From the NCBI GenBank assembly GCA_009192285.1, contig WBVU01000009.1, positions 1,178,001-1,242,000 of the forward strand: DNA of 64,000 nt, given 5' to 3'. Both the position numbers and the translations under genes were made by a program. This document shows positions 54,556 to 64,000 of this stretch, one piece after another (within the stretch, counting starts at the first letter, position 1; each line of letters begins with the position of its first letter). Source of the DNA: Morchella semilibera (lineage: Eukaryota; Ascomycota; Pezizomycetes; Pezizales; Morchellaceae). The notes under the pieces were generated by a model. That model searched no databases. It saw only the letters and a program-made list of their open reading frames with translations, and was not told the origin of the DNA.

Positions 54556-56137
54556 TCAGTCCAGGGTAAAATCTTTTAACGCCTCATCGCCGGAGGCCTT
54601 CTCTTCTTCTTCTTCTTTAATTTCCATCCGAGCTCCCCTCATCCTGGGGGCTGGGTTCCTAGGAGCCGGCGCCTGCGGGCATTCCTTAACCAAATGTCCT
54701 TCCTGACCACAATAAAAACATCTATTTTCCACGCGACGGGCTTCTCTCTCCTGAGGGTCCGGGCGGCCACGACCAAACGACAAATCCATGGGGGCCACTC
54801 CTCCTGGCGTATGAGATAGGTGAGCAGCAGGAGGGTTGGGGCGAGCGGGGGCTTGGTAGCGAGGTGCAGGTGGGGGCGGAGCTGAGTACCGAGGTGCAGG
54901 GGCAGCTGGGGCTTGATAACAAGGTGCGGGGGAAACGGGAGCAGCGTAGCGAGGTGCGGGGCGAGTTTGAGGTACGGGGGCCTGGTACATCAGCAAACTC
55001 AACTTGTGACTAGAGTCTCCCAACAGTCTCCCGGGTCTCCTGAGAGTCTCCTGAGACCGCCAGATATTTTTTGAATCTCCTGAGCCTCAGGAGACATCAG
55101 GAGACAAATGAAGTCTTGCTGATGTAGCGAGGGCGGTAGCGAGCAGTAATTATCTGCTGCTTGTTGTCTAGGCGTTGGAGGATAGTGGCGAGTTCGATGA
55201 CCGTAGCGGGAGTCTCCTCATGGACCATGAGTTTGGTAAGTTCCTCGCTCAGGCCTTCCATAAGAGCTTCCACATTGGCAGTTTCTCCCATACCAGCCTC
55301 TGCAGCGTAGCGTTGGAATTCGGCGAAGTATTCCGAAAAGGGACGGTTGAGTTGCCTAATTCTTCTAAGGGCGCGGCGGGCAGTACCTACCTGGTCTGGG
55401 TCCCCGAATGCTGTATTTAAAATTTCAAAGAACCTTTCCATGGAGGAAAGATTGATCCCGATAGTAGTGATATATGGCATGAATTGGTCGGCGGCAGGGC
55501 CTTCCAAGCGAGAGATGGCATAGGTTAGTTGATTCTGAAGGGTGGGGTACCGGTCGGCATTGCCCAAGAGCTTGAGTTTCAACATATTTTGGAACTGTGG
55601 GAGTCCCTTCCTGTTTCCACGGTATTTCTCCGCGTCGGGAAGTTTCTCTGACTTTTCCATACGAGGTTCGGGGGCGGGGGCGAAGCCTTGCAAGAAACGA
55701 TTGGGTCGCCTTGGAGGTGGTGGTGGTGGTACAATAGGTTCAACCGGGGGAGGGGGCAAAGCAATTTGGACTGCCAGGGCGGCTTCTGCCTCTTGAGTTG
55801 CGTGGTTTGCTTGGGTAACTGTGGCTTGCAGGCAAGTGACTTCCTTTTTCAGGTCAGCTACCTGTTTCTCCAGGTCTTGATTCTCCCTTCCTTGTTCCGA
55901 CACTCTCGTTTGCCATTCCTTAGTTGCTTCTTTGGCTTCTTCGGTAACGTCATCGAGTTCAGACAGGAGAGTGTGGACGGCGTGGGTTGCATCATGCATT
56001 AACTTATGCATTTTTTTGGCTTCGTCGGTGGCCCCTGAGGGGACATTGGGGTAACTGGTAATGAAACTATCCATGTCTGTTACTAGTTGTTGATAGTTAA
56101 TCCCTTCCGGGTCCGTCATCTGAGCTTCTTGCGACAT
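54556..56137 (-). pseudogene. Gag of Gypsy family A, split by a MITE
   Basis: Starts MSQEAQMTDPEGINYQQLVT at 56137. It has a coiled coil (residues about 60-120), a proline hinge and a capsid domain (SEKLPDAEKYRGNRKGLPQF to LQRLDNKQQI). Its reading is interrupted at 55124 by a MITE and resumes at 54987 with proline/tyrosine repeats (APRY), a zinc knuckle CFYCGQEGHLVKEC and an acidic tail ending 54556. It is closely homologous to the gag at 7347-9069. Without the MITE the frame appears open throughout. Confidence 0.93.
54988..55124 (+). mobile_element. CATCAGCAA MITE copy 13 (in gag)
   Basis: 137 bp; TA on both sides. Inserted at almost the same gag position as copy 2 in the other family-A element, in the same direction relative to the window but opposite relative to gag. 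Confidence 0.9.
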
Positions 56138-56210
56138 GGTAACAGAATTTCTATGGTGGGGTCCTAGGCGAGGGTTGTTGTGTAGGTTGGCGTTGGATAC
56201 GCAACCTTAG

Positions 56211-56721
56211 TATCACGGAGCGATGCGAGAGTGTAGTCAGAGGTGCCAAGGTACACAACCGAGGCGGGGGAGCAGAGCGAAGCGAGGCGGGGGAGCAGAG
56301 CGAAGCGAGGCGAGGTAAGCGAGATAGAGGGTACGGGAATAACCAAGAGCGAGAACACGAGGTAGTAAGGGTCACGGGGACTATGGAGGTAGAGCGAGAT
56401 CCCCGAAGGGGTTTTGTTATCGAGACCAGAGATCCTAAAGTACAGTATCGACTAAAGGGACAGGAAGGTTGCGTGAAGAAGAAAGGAAAGAAAGAGAAAC
56501 TCTACAAGCGAGGGAGGGAACTCCCTATATATAGTCCTCACATCCCTTCGCTGACTCATACCATAGAACCCCGTAGAACACTAAAGAAACTCTATCCATT
56601 ACCAATCCATACCTCTCGTTGACTCATAAAACCCCTGTCGCAGAAACCCTTAGAACCTAATAGAAAACCCTGACTAATCCTTCTTCCCGCAACGTCACTC
56701 CATACGTTCCACGCCGTGATA
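56211..56721 (-). repeat. 5' LTR of the family-A Gypsy (511 bp)
   Basis: Nearly identical to 50271-50757. The extra length is a tandem copy of GCGGGGGAGCAGAGCGAAGC-type sequence (23 bp) near 56275 and one base. CTAAGGTTGCG follows on the minus strand at the primer-binding position. Confidence 0.92.
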
Positions 56722-56894
56722 AGGCATTATCTTCTACTACCTGGGTCCATCCATATTCTTCACAGGTACGATGCCAGGAAGGAATAAGGTGAGGATCTAG
56801 AACATGATCTCTGTAGATACGGGAGCTGATAGTAACACCAGCAGGGGTGAATACTAGTTCAGATTTCATTCCTCCACAAAATGCTCTCCATATC

Positions 56895-57286
56895 TGTAAA
56901 GGGATATCTCAGAAGTCACTAAGATATGGCTAATGCTAAGCGATAGTTCTGTAGCTTTTAAACTTGTAATATTGTAGACCGGATTCCGTTCGCTTGAGAG
57001 GATGATGCTTCCCCTAAGACGACGGGAATCCTACTAACTATTTATACATGAAGAACCCCCCTTAAACCCGCTAACTCCTCCAATAGCAAATCTCCCGCAA
57101 TGCCTCCGCTACTGCTCCGACTTCCTACGAGGTGGGGTTACAAGGGTCCACTCATGAGGTGTGGTAGTGGTTGCCGAGTTATAACCGAACCCCGCTTCTG
57201 GGCGTACGTCACTCTTTCGTCGCGCCGTCCTGCCAGGACAATACCATTGTACTACCAGCAGCGCACTTCCAAGCAATCCTGTAACA
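56895..57286 (-). repeat. 3' LTR of Gypsy family C (392 bp)
   Basis: On the minus strand it reads TGTTACAGGATTGC...CCCTTTACA, preceded by the purine tract GGAAGGGGGAGTAG (57287-57300). TATTTATAC at about 57040 is a possible TATA region. The left flank is ATATC. The matching 5' LTR would be beyond base 64000. Confidence 0.85.
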
Positions 57287-57379
57287 CTACTCCCCCTTCC
57301 AAGCCGTCGTCCTCGACCGTTAAACCCTTCCATGGAAAAAACCCCGTGGGAAAAGCCATGATGAGGGAAGGTATCGGGA

Positions 57380-60300
57380 CTATTGCTCTGTCACCCGTCG
57401 CTGCCTCTTAGCCTGCCGTGCTCCGGACTCCGGGGCTACTGTCACTTGGCTCCGAGTGCGAGGACGGTTGCTGATAACTGGCTTGGCATTCTCATCAGCC
57501 AGCGCCTCTTGTGGCTCTGGTGTTGCCAGCCGTTTGCGCGTGTTCTGCTTCCTGTTGGGGTCCGTGTCTTCCCGATAGGGCCTCAGGAGCATCTCATGGA
57601 ACACGTTGTGAACCTTCCAGTCCGCTGGTAGGTCTAGTCGGTACGCTCGATTACCGATCTTGGCTAGTACTTCGAAGGGTCCAGTGAACTTATCCGACCA
57701 CTTGTTGTATCCGCCGAGGTTCCTTGTGTCTAACAGGACCTTCTGCCCTGGTTCGAACTGCTGGGCTGCGGGGCCAGGTCGTGACGCCATTTTATCGTAC
57801 GTCCGCTGTAGGGTCTCTCGAGCTAGTTCGTGGGCGGCGAGGATCTCGTCCAGGTGGTTATTCCCTTCGGCGTCCAGCTGCTCAATCTCCACATCCGTAG
57901 GCCAGTCTGAGCGAGGGTGAAACCCATAGTTGCAATAGAAGGGTGACTGCCCGGTAGAGGAGTGTTTGGCGTTGTTGTAGGCGTATTCGCAAATGGGAAG
58001 TAGGTCTCTCCACTTCTTACCAGTGCCGGCCGTAAACGCACGTAGGTAGGACTCCATATGCTGGTTAGTCCTTTCCGTCTGACCATCTGTCTGCGGATGG
58101 AACGAGGTCGAGAGTCTTCTACGAATCCCTAGTCGTTCTGTAATCGCGGTCCAGAAAGCTGACACGAACTGTGTTCCTCGGTCCGATACTATTGATCGCG
58201 GGAGTCCATGAAAGCGCCAGATGTCTTTGACGAAGGCTTGTGCGGTTTGCTCCGCGTTGATTCCTGTCATTGGGATGAAGTGCGCCATTTTACTGAAGCG
58301 GTCCACTACTACCATAACATTCCGGAAACTTGACCGCTCCTTGGGCATTTCCACTACGAAATCCATGGAGATGTCGCACCAAGGGGTCGTGGCTAACTCT
58401 AGGGGCTGTGGAAGAGACATATGTCGTCGTCGCTGTTTGGCTCTTTGGCATACATCGCACGTGCTGACATATTTGGCTACATCCGTGGTCATTCCTGGCC
58501 ACCAGTAGTTCCTATCAATCAATTCCAAGGTTTTATCTCTACCTAGATGCCCTGCCGTGGGTCGGTCGTGATGGTCTTCTATGACCTGCTTGACTGCGTG
58601 CCCAGGCACTACCCAGCGTCCTTCATGAGTCGCTGTATTCTGATCGGGATCCCACTCTGTTGCAGCCTCCCGCGAGATAGTCTGCCGGGTCCACAGGTCC
58701 TCAGGATCTTCGTTTTCAGGGAGTTCATCTGGAACTGTCCTACGAGTCCATCGACCCTCTTCTTCATACCAGTTCTGCAGAGCCGCAGGCATTCCCACTC
58801 CTGGTATGTGTACCCACTGATCCACTGGACGCACTTCTGATGAGTGATTGCAGAGGATTTCTTCACGAGGTTCTATTCCCGCTTGTGTCCTTCTTGCAAA
58901 ATGTCCGGGGAGGAGGTTTCTCTCCGCAAAGTGTTCAGGTGAGAGGAGCATTTTTACTGGCTGCTCTCGAACTACTCCCCCTTCCATAGCGTACTCCGGG
59001 TGTTATAGGATATCCGGGGTGTTGTGTTAAGAGTGTTGCAACGGGCGTGGATTTAGAGTGATGAGTTGTGAAGAGAGTCGGTCGGGGTAACCAACAAGGG
59101 TCTTGGTTAAATATAATGGGGTTGCGCTATCCATGAGGGGTGAGTCGCAATAGCATGGGCTTGTTGGCTTACACGTTCTATTGCATGTGGGAGACTCTCC
59201 CTGAAAAAGCATAGAAGCGGGGTAGGGTGCTTAGCACCTCTAACGTCCTATTGTATTGACGCCTCGGCTCTTGGCAAGTTACACGGTCGCGGATAGTATG
59301 GGTGGTTTTAGGAAGCACCGCCGATGTATGGAATCGGACAGGGTTGCGAGGATAGAATGTCATGGAAGATATTATGGCGTGATCTTAGATAGAAGACTCG
59401 TCTAGGCCTTGAGCCACTTATGTATAAATAGAAGCCTGATTTCCCTCGTCTTGTTGGAATCATCATCCTTCAAGAACTCAAGCGAGCGGAATCCGGTTTA
59501 TCAAATTACAAAGTTTAAACGCTACAGAACTATTGCTTAGCACTAGCCATATCCCAAGTCTCTTCGGGATATCCCTTTACACCGGGCGCCTGGTTAAAGC
59601 ATCAGGTTTCCCGTTCTTGTCGCCTGGTCGAAAGTGGATCTTGAAGTGAAAAGGTGCTATTTTTTCAGCCCATCGGGCCTGTCTTCTTGACAGCTTCTTG
59701 GTCGTTGTGAAGTACTGAAGGTTTTGGTGATCAGAATAGATCTGGATAGGTATGTCCGTACCTTCCAGCCAATGTCTCCAAGTCAGGAGGGCGGAAACTA
59801 TTGCGAGCATCTCTTTATCATAGATCTCATAGTTGACTTCGGCCTCGTTGAACTTGCGAGAGTGGTAAGCTACCGGATGTAACTTGCCATCTTCGAACAC
59901 CTGTGACAGGACCGCAGCCTCTGCCCAGTCGCTGGCATCTGTTTCAAGGACAGCCATACGATGTTCGTCGTAGTGTCGGAGGATAGGAGCGGTGGTAAAT
60001 CGCTTCTTGAGCCCTTCAAAAGCATCCTGCTGCTCCCGACCCCACTTCCATACGGCATTCTTCTTCAGGAGATCTGTCATGGGCTTGCATACCGCAGAAT
60101 ACCCGTAGATGAACCGCCTTAGGAAGTTGGCAAACCCCAAGAAGCATTGAAGCCCCTTCACCTTTGAGGGTATCAACCACTCTGTGATAGCCTTCACCTT
60201 CTCGGGTGAGACCTGGGTACCGCTACCTGATAGCTTGAATCCTAGGAATTCTATCTCCGTTTGGAACCAAGCAGTCTTTCTCAGGTTGCCGAATAGGTGG

Positions 60301-61514
60301 TTTTGTCGTAGCCGCTCCAGCACCCTACGCACAAGAGCTATATGCTCTTCTCTAGACTTGGAGTATATCAGGATATCATCCAAGTAAACCACTAGGCCCT
60401 GATCTAACAGGTCCTTGAATATGGTATTAACCATTGCCTGGAACGTTGCCGGAGCGTTGGTCAAGCCAAAAGGCATTACTCTATATTCGAAGTGGCCATA
60501 TTTGGTCCGGAAAGCTGTCTTCTACTCTTCTCCCTCGGCGATTCTTACTAGGTTGTAGCCGTTCTTGAGATCGATCTTGGTGAAGAAGAGAGCTCCCTTC
60601 GTCGAGTCTGCCAGCTCTGTCATGAGAGGCAGTGGGTACCGGTTTTTGACTGTGACGGAGTTTAAGCCGCGGTAGTCGACGCATAACCGTAGTGACCCGT
60701 CTTGTTTAGGGACGAAGAGGATTGGTGCCGCTGCTGGGCTGGAAGATGGGACAATTTTACCTGCCGCTAACATTTCGTCCAGGTATTCCCTCAACGCCTT
60801 CTGTTCCGGGGGTGACAATGCATAAATAGGACCCCACGGAGGTTGGCTTCCGTCCAAGAGAGGAATCGTATGATCCCACTCACTATGTTCCGGCAGGCGT
60901 CCTGCTCCTTCAGGGGAGAACACATCTGCGTAGTCTTGGAATTCCTCCGGGATAGCACTAGCGAGAGTCTCGCTTCCCGTGTTTCGTGCCCAGAAAGGGT
61001 GTGACTCGAGAGGCATGTCAGGTTCAGGCATATGTCGTAGGAGTCTGACGACCTTTTCTTGCCAGCCTTCTTCATACATGTCTCCTTCTGTCATCATGCA
61101 ACCCTTAATCTGGCATTTGACACTGTTGAAGGTGGCCTTATTCTGGCCCCAATGTATCGTCGGTTGATGCTCTTCGAGCCATTGATGTGGTATGACGAGA
61201 TCTTCCCCAGCAAAGGTACCTATTTCGCAGGTGACTAGCCTGTCGAGGTGGCTACCAATGCGGAGTGTGAGAGGTTGGGTAATGTGAGTACCGGAGTGTG
61301 GCATGCGTGAGCCATCAGCTTGTTTAATAAGGAGAGTTTGAGTGCGAGATTGGATGGGAATGTCGGCTTTCTTGACACAGTTCCATGACATGATCCATGT
61401 CTCAGTGCCACTGTCTAGCAATGCTTGGACAGTATGGGTGAAGTGTTTGTCGGTCTTAGTGTTGAGCCATGAGATTTCCATCTCGAGTCGGGTTTCTTGA
61501 GTTGAGGTAGACAT
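57380..61514 (-). pseudogene. Pol of Gypsy family C, broken by stops and a solo LTR
   Basis: Starts MSTSTQETRLEMEISWLN at 61514. Domains: protease-like ALLDSGTETWIMS, reverse transcriptase ([34 protein letters not shown] at about 60380), RNase H ([19 protein letters not shown]), integrase (HHDRPTAGHLGRDKTLELID...CDVCQRAK; DFVVEMP; SDRGTQF; HPQTDGQTERTN) and a basic C-terminus RQAKRQRRVTEQ without chromodomain. Damage: TAG at 60522-60524 (TGG expected before KTAF), a solo LTR at 59020-59581 between RNase H and integrase, and a TAA just after it (CAA expected before HPEYAMEGG). The integrase half (535 codons) is otherwise open. Confidence 0.92.
59020..59581 (+). mobile_element. Solo LTR, family C type, inside pol
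   Basis: TGTTGTGTTAAG...CCCTTTACA, opposite orientation to the host element. CCGGG flanks both sides (59014-59018, 59582-59586), with one extra G on the left. Its right half closely matches the 3' LTR at 56895. Confidence 0.85.
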
Positions 61515-61515
61515 T

Positions 61516-61891
61516 TGTAATGTAGGTAGGTTTTTGTAGTGATGAGAGAGGATGGTTAATGTTCCTTCCTTCGAGGCGGATGATGTCTCTTATATAGCTA
61601 AGTGCGGGGTAGCTCTGACGTGTCATACTCTAGAACACCTTACCCTAATCCATGAGTTCTTACTTTGCATTGGCAATCTCTCCACAGAGTCGTGGCAAGT
61701 CATCAGTGCGCTGTGCGTCTACTGACCGCTATCTGTGTGGTCCCTCTGATTTCCGAACTTCTAGATTCGAGTCTTGGATTCTGCTATACGTCTTCGCTTT
61801 CCTTGCAAGATAGTAATAGAGAGAGATTTTATTTCCGCACCTTATATATATCAAACTTTAATAAGAACCTATAAGAAATCCGCACATAACA
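61516..61891 (-). mobile_element. Putative solo LTR between gag and pol
   Basis: On the minus strand TGTTATGTGCGG...CTACATTACA with CTATATAAGAGAC as a TATA-like box at about 61590. Gag and pol are normally adjacent, so a 376-bp spacer is odd. The flanks share only ATT, so the duplication is not convincing. The alternative is a long native spacer. Confidence 0.45.
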
Positions 61892-61894
61892 ATT

Positions 61895-63985
61895 TCAGTC
61901 TTCCCCGAGAGCCGTAATTCTGGCCCTAAATGCTTCACCCTGTAGTCCCAATCTCTGCCTTTTCTCATTCTCCCCTTCCGGTTCCTTCGCCCTCGAAGTC
62001 TTGCTCCCTCTTTTCCTCTTTTTCTCACTCGATCGTTCCGTCCCACTTGCCATTCTGACCTTCGTGGTCGAGTAGCATTCCTTCGTCCAGTGACCTTCTC
62101 TTCCGCACCGGAGACATTTATTTTCCTTCACCCATTGGTCTTTCTCCGCTTGGGTGGCTCCCAGGCTACCGGTAGCTGGGCGAGACTTATGTGGAGAATC
62201 TTCTCGTTCCTTTCTACGAGGACGGGAGTCGTCGCGCTCCTTTCTACGGGGGCGGGGTCGCTGGCGTTTGGGTTCTTGGTGCTTAGGTTCTCGAGTTTCC
62301 TGGGGTTTTGCTGGTTCCCTTCCTCGCAGAATCTTTTGGCGGGCTCTGACTTCAGCATCCTTCCTTCCCACTCTTCGAACCCATGCTAACCAATCTGGGA
62401 ACTCAGATGGTTCCTCAATCGCGGCGGATAGTCTTTGTTCCAACGTGGAGTTTATTCCTGTTAGAATCATGGACTTCATGACGATTGGGCCTACTCGAGC
62501 GTCCCATTCGAGGTTCTGCATCTCGTTGATGTAATCGTCGATAGGACCAGTTTGACGGAGATTATCCATCTTCTGTTTGGCCTGTTCTTGACTGGTGCGA
62601 TTACCATACTGGATGCGAAGTTCCTGCTTAAAACGTTCCCAAGTACCGAGTTTAGGTTCTACACTAAACCTTTCCTTAAAGTTGCGCCAGAAACTTGCTG
62701 CACTCCCGGTGAATTCCAGGGATGCCCAAAGGATTCGAGTCTTATCATCCCAGGTGACTCGGGGTTGAAGGTCCATTAGGATTTCCATACGATCGATCCA
62801 ATGGCGGACATCTTCGTCGGGTTTGCCAGAGAAGGGGATCTTGGCCTGCTTAGGGGTTTCTCCCTTGCGACGGCTAGGGGGTACCGGTGACTGCGTTTCT
62901 GCTCGTCGGTGGTGCCTGCCCCGTTTCCTCCTTGGTCTCCTATCATCATCGGAGGAACTGGATGAGTCCGATGAGCTTGGACTATCATCCCTCCTGTGTC
63001 TCCTTCTTCCTCTTCCGCCACCATTTCCTCCACCATTTCCTGCCGCTCCCTTCTCCAGTACAGGCTCCTCCTCCCTCCTACGTTTACCGTGGGATCTTCT
63101 GGGGGGTGGAGACGGGGATTTACTCCTCCTCCTGTTGGCTGGGGGTGAGGGTGGCGGTGCCCTTCCTTCTCCTGGGGAATCTTCCTCAGACTCAACCCGG
63201 GGTTGCTTTCCCTTAAATGCTTTCAGAGCTATCTTCAGCATTTTCCTCAACTCTGGCTGGATGGTTTCGGCAGTAGGGGCAGGTGCCTTTGGTTGTGGGG
63301 CTGCCTGGGCCGCAGTAATAGTGGCTGCTAGTTCTACGGGCAGCACCAGGTTTCTCTCCTGTTGTTGTGCCTGTATATAGGTCGCCAGTTCCTGGGTCCG
63401 TTGCCGCTGTCGTTCATTTTCCAGGGCCATCTGTCCGAACCTCAGCTCAGTCTCTGCCTGTTGATTTTGCGCATAGGCTTGGAACTGACTGGCCAAAGTA
63501 CCGAGGACGGCGGTCATCTGCCCTTGCTGACCTTCTACTTCCCGGAATTTCCCTTGTAATTCTCCCACCAATTGTTGCCCGCCTTGGACTACCTGGCCGT
63601 GTTGGAGCTCCCTTGCCCTGGCCTCTGCCTGAAGGGCCGCACCTGTCTGAGCTGCGAGACCTCTCATGCCCTGGACGAGTACCTCGGTCCTGAGGGGTCG
63701 TGGGGTCTCCTGCTCGTAGTACTGCTCGTGGATCGAAGAGGTGCTCGCGTAGCTGGCGTCGCTCATATCCCCATCCGAACCGGAGCGCCTCACTGTAATA
63801 GTGGCCTGCCTGGTTGGAGTGTCGAAGGGGTTGAGTTCCATGCTGGCGGAGCTGCGAGTGATCCTCTTCGGGTCTCGTTTGCGGACCTTCTTCGGGGCTT
63901 TGGCTTTGAGGGGGGCCGGGTTCCACAGCTCTGTGGCGGGGGTATCCCTGGCTCTGCTGGCTATTGTGGGCTGGGCCTGGGCCAT
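61895..63985 (-). CDS. Gag of Gypsy family C, intact (696 aa)
   Basis: An uninterrupted frame from MAQAQPTIASRARDTPATEL to a TGA next to the spacer. The N-terminal 250 residues are polar with Gln-rich coiled coil (ELQGKFREVEGQQGQMTAVL). A Ser/Arg/Pro-rich linker (about 280-400) follows, then the capsid domain (IPFSGKPDEDVRHWIDRMEI to LSAAIEEPSEFPDWLAWVRR), a basic region and a zinc knuckle CLRCGREGHWTKEC near residue 640. It is much longer than the family-A gag because of the linker. Only 15 bases lie upstream in the window, so the start is taken as the first Met. Confidence 0.9.
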   Translation of the reverse strand: MAQAQPTIASRARDTPATELWNPAPLKAKAPKKVRKRDPKRITRSSASMELNPFDTPTRQATITVRRSGSDGDMSDASYASTSSIHEQYYEQETPRPLRTEVLVQGMRGLAAQTGAALQAEARARELQHGQVVQGGQQLVGELQGKFREVEGQQGQMTAVLGTLASQFQAYAQNQQAETELRFGQMALENERQRQRTQELATYIQAQQQERNLVLPVELAATITAAQAAPQPKAPAPTAETIQPELRKMLKIALKAFKGKQPRVESEEDSPGEGRAPPPSPPANRRRSKSPSPPPRRSHGKRRREEEPVLEKGAAGNGGGNGGGRGRRRHRRDDSPSSSDSSSSSDDDRRPRRKRGRHHRRAETQSPVPPSRRKGETPKQAKIPFSGKPDEDVRHWIDRMEILMDLQPRVTWDDKTRILWASLEFTGSAASFWRNFKERFSVEPKLGTWERFKQELRIQYGNRTSQEQAKQKMDNLRQTGPIDDYINEMQNLEWDARVGPIVMKSMILTGINSTLEQRLSAAIEEPSEFPDWLAWVRRVGRKDAEVRARQKILRGREPAKPQETREPKHQEPKRQRPRPRRKERDDSRPRRKEREDSPHKSRPATGSLGATQAEKDQWVKENKCLRCGREGHWTKECYSTTKVRMASGTERSSEKKRKRGSKTSRAKEPEGENEKRQRLGLQGEAFRARITALGED

Positions 63986-64000
63986 GGCGGTGTCTTTGTC

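Larger units (their letters stand above)
50271..56721 (-). mobile_element. Complete Gypsy element, family A, with target duplication
   Basis: 6451 bp; LTRs 50271-50757 and 56211-56721; target duplication AGGCA at 50266-50270 and 56722-56726. Gag and pol are present, each split by a MITE. It cut a Tc1 transposase gene. The near identity of the LTRs suggests a young insertion. Confidence 0.95.
49764..56869 (-). pseudogene. Tc1/mariner transposase split by a Gypsy element
   Basis: The N-side piece (56869-56722) reads KSELVFTPAGVTISSRIYRD and WTQVVEDNA; the Asp is a likely DDE residue. The C-side piece (50270 to about 49980) continues in frame as SGHKGLSIICRQINEVETIE and WPAQSPDLNLIETLWADIE, the signature of Tc1-like transposases with the last catalytic acid. 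The Gypsy at 50271-56721 inserted between Ala and Ser and duplicated AGGCA. The beginning of the gene is missing, cut by the LTR at 56895. Inverted AGGTGTTCG motifs at 49900-49965 may be part of its terminus. Confidence 0.85.

Noticed and set aside
59020-59581. Spacer between RNase H and integrase as a normal part of pol
   Set aside because: CCGGG flanks it on both sides and it matches the family-C LTR in reverse orientation, so it is an insertion.
62823-63380. Leucine/glycine-rich plus-strand frame opposite gag of family C
   Set aside because: Antisense of the Ser/Arg/Pro linker; biased codon use alone keeps it open.

Overview
The window is filamentous-fungal DNA, and most of it is transposable elements. 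At the left end is one ordinary gene with short introns and fungal splice sites: an amino-acid/choline-type permease in ten exons. Further right, two more apparently cellular genes survive between repeats: an intact HNH-nuclease-domain gene (19079-20034) and a retropepsin-fold gene (35506-36311). The organism cannot be named from sequence. Chromovirus and other Ty3/Gypsy elements, PiggyBac, Tc1/mariner, Fot1/pogo and Plavaka elements, DUF6532-like proteins and C-to-T-type nonsense changes fit a repeat-rich filamentous fungus (Pezizomycete- or Agaricomycete-like).

Layout. 1-5630: permease gene and plain intergenic DNA with one strong hairpin. 5631-9847: Fot1/pogo remnant cut by a Gypsy element ('family A', LTR 5972-7272, gag 7347-9069, start of pol), itself cut by another LTR. 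9848-15122: a Plavaka-ended element carrying a DUF6532-like gene and an unknown gene B between inverted 101-bp tandem repeats; a second gene B lies at 15822-17347. 17511-22850: rearranged LTRs, a Plavaka terminus, the HNH gene and a broken PiggyBac transposase. 22859-31645: one solo LTR holding four further insertions, including a full-length Gypsy element ('family B', 23481-29701, target duplication GGTAC, intact 1198-aa pol). 31975-36973: repeat flanks around the retropepsin-like gene, one flank holding up to five nested insertions. 37000-49314: LTR mosaics, a near-complete Plavaka transposase with N-terminal C2H2 finger (39034-42561), part of a second one, and a truncated family-B Gypsy. 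49764-56869: a Tc1/mariner transposase split by a complete family-A Gypsy (50271-56721, duplication AGGCA). 56895-64000: a third Gypsy family ('family C') without chromodomain, gag intact, pol broken; its 5' LTR lies beyond the window.

The unifying observation is a swarm of about 137-bp elements (CATCAGCAA...TTGCTGATG), at least 13 clear copies, that share their terminus with the Plavaka elements and duplicate any two bases (TA, TT, TC, GT, GG, AG). Empty sites in sister copies of the same LTRs prove insertion. They look like Plavaka-mobilised MITEs. All junctions were read by eye; family names come from motif recognition, not searches.
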